Origin: Callorhinus ursinus
Lineage: Eukaryota; Chordata; Mammalia; Carnivora; Otariidae
Direction of reading: 5' to 3'
DNA: 64,000 bases
NCBI RefSeq assembly: GCF_003265705.1
Contig: NW_020312828.1
Coordinates: 61,010,212-61,074,211, forward strand
Of the stretch, positions 57,308 to 64,000 are shown piece by piece. Position numbers and translations under genes: made by a program. Every line of letters starts with the position of its first letter. Position 1 is the first letter of the stretch. A model generated the notes under the pieces. The model saw nothing but the letters and a program-made list of their open reading frames with translations, was not told the origin of the DNA and did not search any database.

Positions 57308-57510
57308 TCTCTCTCTCTCTCTCTTTTTAAGATTTTATTTATTTGACAGAGACACAGCGAGAGCAAGAACACAAGCAGGGGGAGTGGGAGAGGGAGAAGC
57401 AGGCTTCCCGCTGAGCAGGGAGCCTGATGCAGAGGCTCGATTCCAGGACCCTGGGATCATGACCTGAGCCAAAGGCAGACGCTTAACCAACCGGAGCCAC
57501 CCAGGCGCCC
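57308..57510 (-). mobile_element. Carnivore tRNA-Lys SINE, antisense
   Basis: Reverse tail, GA-rich region, body and reverse head ('cgcttaaccaaccggagcca') are present. The target duplication 'tcatctctcttc' lies at 57296-57307 and 57511-57522. The preceding (CT)n run may extend the tail. Confidence 0.95.
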
Positions 57511-57522
57511 TCATCTCTCTTC

Positions 57523-58734
57523 CTTTAATGCACCTCGCCATCTCCCTCTTCCTCCGCCCAGGCTCCAGCAGACAGGCAGCCGGGCAGGCGGCCCAGGAGC
57601 TGAGCATGAAGCATGAGCTCCGCCTACTGACAACTGCTGAGAAGACAGGCTCTCCCAAACTCAACCGCAGACCATCCAAATTAGAGGTAGACTTTCTCTC
57701 CCGAATTTAGTCCAAGTTGCAAAAAATTGCTTAAACACACACACACACAAATGTAAATAAAATTATATTAAAACTTCATGTATTTAGAGGGAGCATTTGG
57801 TTTAACCTTCTGCAAAAATATTTTCACCAATGGATTATGCAAATATATGCAATGACAAGACCCTCTTTCAATTCAGTCTTGTGTTACTGTGCATTTCAGA
57901 TGTTGAAAGCCCGTCCCAAGACCCGGAGATCTCCTCTACAGGCTCTGATCAAGGGCAGGAAATTTCCTGATCCATTCCATAACAAGATAGGAAGCATTTG
58001 CTTTGTTTTATGGCCACTCTCATGGACTTTAGGAGATTACAGAATGGGGCCCCAACAGTCTCAGGAGCCCAGAGGCAGCTGGTCAATGGCAGTCATCTGG
58101 AGGGAACCACATAGTAGAGTAGGTCAAAAATTTAATTTTTCCCCCTGTTCTATATTGAGCTGACCCTGAAACCTGACCCTTTCCCTTCCTGCCTTACTAT
58201 GGATGGATGGTTCTGTTCTAAATTCTTATAATTTGTGAGACATCGTTCAGAATTATCTCCGCATTGTCTTGTTGTGTAGGACATTTATTTGACAAATGCT
58301 TACATGTCCAACACTGTTCTTTGATGCTGTTATAAAGCTGTCACCCTCACAGCCCAGCACAAGAAACAGATGAGCAAAGCATTGAGTAGGGGGCTAGGAG
58401 AGCAGGGGTTTCCCGGATAGACATGGATGTCAGCAGGTGACCTAATAATTTAATTATACAAAGTTATGTGTGCCATGTTTGGGGGTCTTGGATTGTACTC
58501 TCTTCTCGGGAATCCAACCCCCCTATGGCTGCCACCTACCCATTTTGGACTTTGATAAGTATTCTCCCTTTCGTCAATTCTGGGGTTCCAATACATCATG
58601 TACAGTTAAATAATATCTAAGTAACTTTTTCACCATTAACCCTTCCCCCAATGTCTCAAAAACAAGTACTGATCTGCTCTCATTATGATTACAGGCCATG
58701 ATATCTTTACTAACATTAAATTGATGGATTTTCC
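57523..58734. other. Unique DNA, no gene
   Basis: A GC-rich patch lies at 57540-57610. A short (CA)n lies at 57735-57748. A 108-codon plus frame (57837-58163) has no motif. No repeat was recognised. Confidence 0.5.
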
Positions 58735-58830
58735 AACCCTTGGAAAAATCGGGTGCCTTGACATTTCACACCCAGTAAAGCCATGGCATTTATCCATTCA
58801 GAGGGGAGTTAACACCACCAAGAATTAAAG
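58735..58830 (+). repeat. Probable donor copy of the 53-kb insert
   Basis: This 96-bp segment is embedded in otherwise unique sequence without target duplications or SINE flanks. It has a single 'cccttggaaa' unit where the 53-kb copy has two. It is therefore more likely the ancestral copy, though a third source elsewhere cannot be excluded. Confidence 0.8.
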
Positions 58831-59759
58831 ATGTAATTTCCTAGGCTTTGGCTTTCAAAATGAAATTATTTAAGCCTACATTCAGCCAGTAGTCTGAAAG
58901 CAAAGCTTTTACATTTCAAAAGAGAAATAAAGTTTTGTGGAGTGATGAAAGGGTTTTAGAATTGCAATGAGCCAGACATTGCAGAACTGACATTGGAACA
59001 GATCACAGAGCAAGGAAGAATTCAAAATATGACCCAAGAAGGCATGTCAAGATGGGGGCGGAGCTCCGGGCATGGCATCAGGCACACATGGTCCCGTTTT
59101 CTGCCCTGTTGTCTTTGGGGCTGGAACTCAAAGCCTGGGATAGAAATATGTGGGTGGGTTCTGGTGGGTGGGTGTTTTGTGTTTGGCTTCCCTGAACTTG
59201 AGAGATCGTAAAAACAGCCTTTCAGAACAAATTCGCAGAGGTGCCACACTGACTTGAGCCCGAGTAGCAAGGGCTAAGGGAAGTCCTGAGGGCTCCTTAA
59301 GATCACAGTGCACACCACCACCGGGTAAAGTAAGCACCTGAGAGGGCTGGTAGACCAAAACGCCATGAAAATAAAGGTGCAGAAAGCAAGAACCTTATAG
59401 CTGGAGACAATGGCAGAATGTCTGACTTTAAGCAACGGATGCAAGTATAAAATCCAACAGCTAAGGGAAATGAGGGGCACTTGGGGGACACCAGAGGACT
59501 CCACTGCCCACCCAGACGTGCGCTAGAGAAATCTTCCTGCCCTGGAGGCCCTGTGTCCCTCTACTCACTTAAAAGTACTTAACCCATGTCTCAACCCAGA
59601 TGATGTCTTCAAAAGGAGGAAGTAGAACGGGAATTCTTTAAAAGGGGTGAACAGTTCGGTTAGGAAGTTTCAACTTTAGACTGAAAAATAGATATATTTA
59701 CATCTGTATTTTATATGCATGTGTGTATATATTTGTATAAATTATGCATGTATATACAT

Positions 59760-59760
<1 letters not shown>
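58831..59760. other. Unique DNA, no gene
   Basis: A GT-rich stretch at 59145-59180 ('gtgggtgggttctggtggg') and several overlapping minus frames (59022-59504) have no recognisable product. Confidence 0.5.

Positions 59761-59768
<8 letters not shown>

Positions 59769-59794
<26 letters not shown>
59769..59794. repeat. (GT)13 microsatellite
   Basis: A pure GT run is preceded by ATATATAT. Longer frames through it on both strands are artefacts. Confidence 0.97.
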
Positions 59795-60345
59795 TTACAG
59801 TGGCCATATGTATACATATATATCTTTATAGTGGTGATGGAGCCAGTTTGCATGGGCTAGTGAAAGCCAATCTGAAGCATCTCTTCTCAGCTCCACATTC
59901 AGCAACATCATGTTGGTGGCTTGAAATTGGCCCCATGGGATATCTACACTACAGAAACTGGCAATGCTACAAATCAGGAACTCCTCCCACAAAAAGTGAT
60001 TGTTAAACATTGACCAGCTCACATACGTCATCAGATGTGTGAACGTGTGTGTGCGTGCATTCACGTGCTTTTTCATCAAAGTGTTTAAACTAAAAGAGAC
60101 TAAGTCACCTTTACCAAGCATTCTCTCCCACGTCTCACCCTCGAAACACGCACACACAAGTGCGTGCGCACATGCGTGAAGTCATCGTCAGAAATGAGAA
60201 TTTCTGAGCAAGATGAGACCTGTGATTCAAAAGAAAAAGTTAGCTTTTGCACATGTGAGACGTGAAGAGTAAATTTCAACCACACTATGCTTTACAAGGA
60301 GATACCTATCTTTTGGGTCATTATTGACAATGTTGGCTGCTCGTG
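59795..60345. other. Unique DNA, no gene
   Basis: No repeat was recognised. A minus-strand frame of 120 codons crosses this region and the GT repeat without a motif. Confidence 0.5.
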
Positions 60346-60349
60346 TCTC

Positions 60350-60520
60350 TGTCATCATATGGTTGGCAGAGTAAATCTGCATTTGACTCTCTGCTCAACA
60401 CTTAACTATGTGATGATCCTGCATAAGTTATTCTACCTCTCAGTTCCCATTTCCTCTGCGTAAAATATCCTTACCTAGTAGGGTGGTTGAGAAGAGAGAA
60501 ATGCAAGTGCAGACCAGGTC
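60350..60520 (-). repeat. MIR SINE, antisense
   Basis: 'gcagagtaaatctgcatttg', 'taagttattctacctctcag' and 'ttcccatttcctctgcgtaa' give the antisense MIR. Confidence 0.75.
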
Positions 60521-60702
60521 AATATTAAGCTTAATAAACAAGTCACTGTTAAAGGTAAGGTACTCGGTTAATAGAACAGATGCTTTCTTTCATGCATCTG
60601 CGATGGGCTGGAGAGAGCCCACTGGGGATGGGGGAGTGAGGGAATCACAGTCCACAGCAAAAGTAAGGCATCACCCTACACTTTTTAAAAGAGCTTACTT
60701 AT

Positions 60703-60899
60703 GGGACGCCTGGGTGGCTCAGTCATCAAGCCTCTGCCTTCGGCTCAGGTCATGATCCCAGGGTCCTGGGATCGAGCCCTGCATCGTGCTCCCTGCTCCG
60801 CGGGAAGCCTGCTTCTCTCTCTCTCACTTGTGTTCCTCTGCTTGTGTTCCCTCTCCTGCTGTGTCTCTCTCTGTCGAATAAATAAAATCTTAAAAAAAA
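60703..60899 (+). mobile_element. Carnivore tRNA-Lys SINE, sense
   Basis: The head 'gggacgcctgggtggctcag', intact B box ('gggatcgagccc'), CT-rich body and GAATAAATAAAATCTT tail are present. The target duplication, 'aaaagagcttac', lies at 60687-60698 and 60900-60911. Confidence 0.97.
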
Positions 60900-60911
60900 A
60901 AAAGAGCTTAC

Positions 60912-61560
60912 AAGTCTGCAGGAGATTATGTGCTCCCCCAGGGGGCGTGGGGGAGTGAGCCTCGCTGCATGGCGGGGCGGGGTGGACAGGATCAAATGTG
61001 GCGTGCTTCACTCTCTAGGAATAACATCCTAAGGCTGGGCACGGAGCTGGGTATCTGAGGAGCTTTCTTAAATCAAAAGCAAAAAGGCTTGGGAAAGGCC
61101 TGCTTGTGCACACAGCTCCTTGAATGCAAAATACATATGTGGCAAAGGGACCGACCAACACCAGCCAGCACGGAGGGGAAAGCAGGGGCTGACACAGTGT
61201 AAGGCTGAATCCGCTCACACGCCTCCCCCAGGAAACAAAAAGGCGGGTGAAAAAATCATAAAGAGGTGAACGAGAGCATGAAAGGCCTTTCTTATCCCCA
61301 ATTAAGTGTGGCGTGAAAGGTGATCCGTGTGAAAGGGAACAAGGCTGCCGGTAGCAGAGAGGCGAACGCGGGACAGCGTTTTTGATATTTGCTGTCTGCG
61401 CTGGGAGGGCAGAGGCTGGATAATTGCCCAAATCTCATAACCCTTAATTACCCACATCCCGGAGGACAAATTAAAGAATGTGCCAATAACACCTGAAACC
61501 AAGGTTACAGGTTCTAGAACTGTCAGACAGCAGTTCCTTAGAAGTGAAGGAATTTTCCTT
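60912..61560. promoter_or_regulatory. Possible distal enhancer/conserved noncoding block
   Basis: This is a repeat-free, CpG-containing block with clustered transcription-factor-like words. They include 'cttatc' (GATA-type) at 61291, 'caattaagtg' (NK-homeodomain-like) at 61299, 'ggataattgccc' at about 61418, 'cccttaattaccc' at 61441 and 'acaaattaaag' at 61467. No coding frame is convincing. The call rests on word content only. Confidence 0.3.
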
Positions 61561-61628
61561 GATGTTTTCACACCCGTAGGTAGGAGAGAGCGAGCAGCGA
61601 GGACGTGAGAATCCTCACCCCCAGCCTA

Positions 61629-61641
61629 CCACCCCCCCCCC
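61629..61641. repeat. Poly-C tract
   Basis: A run of C's within 'accacccccccccccgcccg' lies in otherwise unique sequence. Confidence 0.9.
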
Positions 61642-62685
61642 CGCCCGGCCCCAGTTCCAAACATAAACATAAACATCTGCTGTGAAGTGACCCGCATAAC
61701 ATTAAAGAAGAGGGGTGGGGTGGGGGGCTCACGGGAAAGATTCTGAGCTTCACACTTGCCATCTATCTTAGGGGATCAAAGGGAATAGTGGCAATGACCC
61801 CGCCTCTCTCCCCTTCCCATTCTTCCTTTGTTACAACTCTTTGAAGATGTGCCTCTTATCCTTGGGGTTTCCAAACATGCTCCCAACAGCAGCTAGGCCA
61901 GAAATGGAGGTAGAAAACAAGAGGATTTGTCGGGTAAGATGGGACTTGGACTGATGGCAGAGTAAGAGCCAGCTGGTACAAGAGGGAATGTGGGCACTGC
62001 GATGAGGCATTAGATCCAGAGTGAAGGAAGCCTTGGCTAACTCAGAAGCAAGCTGCGTTTCAGGATGCACATCCCTAGCCGAAAGCACCTCCACGTCTGC
62101 TGCGAGAACCAGAAAAGTGCCTTTGTCTGCAATGGGGGATTTGGAAACCCAGTTAGGGAAAACTGGTTAGAATGTTGAAAAGTCCCAAAGCAGGACCTCC
62201 CCTAGGAGTCCATGTGCAAATACATGTTGTTGTTGTTTTTGGCCCAGTTGTGCAATCCATCCATCTACACATATATATGTATGGGCACCTGCCTTGCCTC
62301 ATTACTGTGCAGGGCATGATAAGGTTTCAGGAGGTGGTGCCTGGCCTCAAGACACATGAAGTCCAGTGGGAAAGATGAGTTTAGCATCAACAGCAAGATC
62401 CCACGTATGATGAAATGCTACATAAATAAATTCACGGAACCAAAAAGGCAGTCATTTGTTCGTCTGCCTATTCTTTGAGGATAGGAAGATAATCTTTTCA
62501 GTTTGTCAGGATCAAGGAGACCACCATGCACAAAATAGGAATCCCATAACTGTGGCTGGAGTCAACTTTCTGCTCCCACTTGTTGGGGGATAAAGGGAAA
62601 GTTTCTGCCATAAATGCCCTTTCTTGGCAGTGCAGGAGACAGCACTCAGAGACAGAAAGGGAGCCAATGTTGAGCCTGGAAATCT
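61642..62685. other. Unique DNA with a faint ancient repeat; no gene
   Basis: 62275-62400 ('gtgcagggcatgataaggtt', 'ggcctcaagacacatgaagt') resembles the ancient repeat seen at 2.9 and 10.4 kb. Minus frames of 64-87 codons have no motif. Confidence 0.4.
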
Positions 62686-62689
62686 TTGC

Positions 62690-62860
62690 CCAAGATGTTC
62701 CTACACCATTGTTTGTTTGTGTTCTTGGGCAAGATGTTTTAACTCTGTCTCAGTTTTCTCATCTGTAATATAAAGATAAATATAATTTCTATCAGGCTCT
62801 ATTGTGAGGATAAAATGAGAGAATGCAAGTAAAAGAGCTTTGCAAAATTAAAAAGTGGAT
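62690..62860 (-). repeat. MIR SINE, antisense
   Basis: 'aactctgtctcagttttctc', 'atctgtaatataaagataaa' and 'gtgaggataaaatgagagaa' form the antisense MIR. Confidence 0.85.
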
Positions 62861-64000
62861 GAATAAGAAGTTGTAGTGATGATGATCATAACCTACAACA
62901 AGCTTTCCCACCTCTGGGCTAAGTATTGCTTTCTTTAACCTGTAAATTACCTTGGGAAAAGGTAGCATGCAATGCTCCCATCACTTCCCTGTCAATGAGG
63001 TCACAGATTTCCTCTGGTTGTTGAAGGGCCTTGATCCAGCGTAGGGAACCTGGGCATCAAAGGCTTCTAAGTCTTACCTAGGGCTATCCCATACCATGTT
63101 TAGATTTATGGGAGAAGATGTTTTAAAGAAGTGAGTGGAAAGAAAAAGTCTTGTAGCACCTGTTACAAACCTCATTGTTCATATCAAATAGTAGAGAAGG
63201 GTCTGAGATGCTACTTGGAATCCACAATGGCCAAAACCAAATGTCAGGCCAGAGACAACCGTCTTGGCACATTTCTGGCATGTTCTACCTTAGCTTCTTT
63301 TCAGGTTCTTTTGAGGGACTGTCTGAGGAGATCTTGAGCCGGTGTAGAGCGAAAGGGCATTATAGAAAGAAAAAGGGGGAGCAGTTCTTTCTTCAGTGGA
63401 CACCCACATGTCCTCTGTAAACCTCAGCCATAGGGTGTTAGATGAAAGGCCATCACTTCTTACCCTCTTCTCTCTGTTTTTTTATTCAAGTCAGGGCCAA
63501 GACTAAGTAAGACAACTAAGATACCTAGGGCCAAAGTTTAAAGAGGTGTTCATTCATTCTCAAGGTTGATGCTTGGTAAAAAAAAAAAAAAAAAAAAAAA
63601 AGGAAAGAAACATCAAAGGTTGCCTTAAATAAGGAATGAAATACAAAGGGCCAACAATTAGCTTGATGCTAGGTATGAAGGAAAAAAGGGCTAGAGAAGC
63701 CACTTTCTCCTGATGAAATATGCATTATATGTAAGATTCAGCAACCTGTAACACCGACTAATAGAGTAACTACCTCCCCTTTTTGCTGCCATCCTGGATT
63801 CACTGGCCATCTGTCATCACAGACTCGCAGGTCCCAGAAGTATTAGGGTCAGGGTAATTGTCCCACTTTGCTTTGCTCTAGTCTAGAAGTACCTCAGAGG
63901 GTTATCCTGTTAGTTGTTCGATCCTCTGTGTTCCCAAAATACTCTCTCCCTATATCTTATTCAGCTTGAACAGTGAGAATCTACCTCCTTTCTTGGCACA
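62861..64000. other. Unique DNA to the window edge; no gene
   Basis: No repeat other than a 24-nt poly-A at 63578-63601 was recognised. Overlapping plus frames at 63131-63420 have no motif. The poly-A run has no SINE or L1 upstream, so its origin is unclear. Confidence 0.5.
63578..63601. repeat. Poly-A tract, 24 nt
   Basis: A pure A run without an adjacent recognisable retroelement. It may be the remnant tail of a severely truncated insertion. Confidence 0.95.

Noticed and set aside
59769..59794. GT repeat as part of a coding frame (59719-60006)
   Set aside because: The Val/Cys run is a microsatellite translation.
61015..61431. 138-codon minus frame in the 61-kb block
   Set aside because: No domain or start context was seen. 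The region reads better as noncoding; long frames are expected in GC-richer DNA.
1..64000. A novel multi-gene system
   Set aside because: I looked on both strands for gene clusters, conserved frames, RNA genes and repeat-spacer arrays. Everything with clear structure is a known class of retroelement, LTR, DNA transposon or simple repeat. The one real anomaly is the templated 96-bp insertion.

Overview
This is vertebrate nuclear DNA from a carnivoran, most likely an arctoid caniform (bear, seal, walrus or mustelid lineage). The evidence is 14 copies of the tRNA-Lys-derived, CT-tailed carnivore SINE, a carnivore-type LINE-1 ending in the typical arctoid 3' UTR, and no copies that look like the canid-specific or felid-specific SINE subfamilies. 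I found no protein-coding gene, no exon I can defend, and no tRNA, rRNA or snRNA gene outside SINE heads. Every long open frame is chance, SINE-derived, microsatellite-derived or a decayed LINE ORF. The window is intergenic or deep intronic. No prokaryotic features (operons, CRISPR, IS elements) are present or expected.

Layout. 0-12 kb: mostly unique AT-rich DNA with one SINE (673), MIR, L2 and MaLR fragments, and a short carnivore L1 stub landed in a MIR (about 4.96 kb). 12-18.5 kb: an antisense L1 split by about 1.45 kb, then two old L1M 3' UTRs in tandem and an LTR end, with a perfect 19-bp-arm hairpin between the L1s. 18.8-26.5 kb: a SINE-rich block with MaLR LTRs, including a three-level nest (SINE in MLT1 in an older LTR). 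26.5-38.5 kb: a SINE-free stretch with a long (CTTT)n tract, L2 and MIR remains, two hAT-Charlie fragments and a GC-rich island at 36.8-37.0 kb. 38.5-43.4 kb: a SINE, an antisense L1/HAL1-like LINE, then a 5'-truncated carnivore L1 (40.33-42.66 kb) carrying its own SINE and sitting beside half a MIR. 44-46.2 kb: MLT1 LTRs. 47.9-52.6 kb: a long decayed sense L1M. 53-57.5 kb: SINEs, including an inverted SINE-in-SINE pair. 58-64 kb: mainly unique DNA, with a repeat-free block at 60.9-61.56 kb that looks like a possible enhancer.

The most unusual feature is a 95/96-bp segment present twice in direct orientation, at 53211-53305 and 58735-58830, about 97% identical. The 53-kb copy interrupts an otherwise ordinary antisense SINE, so it is the recipient. 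Its left junction carries a 10-bp tandem stutter starting at a CCC shared with the SINE. This looks like a templated insertion copied from about 5.5 kb away rather than a transposition.

No genes cooperate here. The content records repeated L1-driven retrotransposition (SINEs with target duplications ending in A-rich tails), older LTR activity, and local rearrangement. Repeat family names were assigned from remembered consensus sequences; subfamily calls need RepeatMasker.
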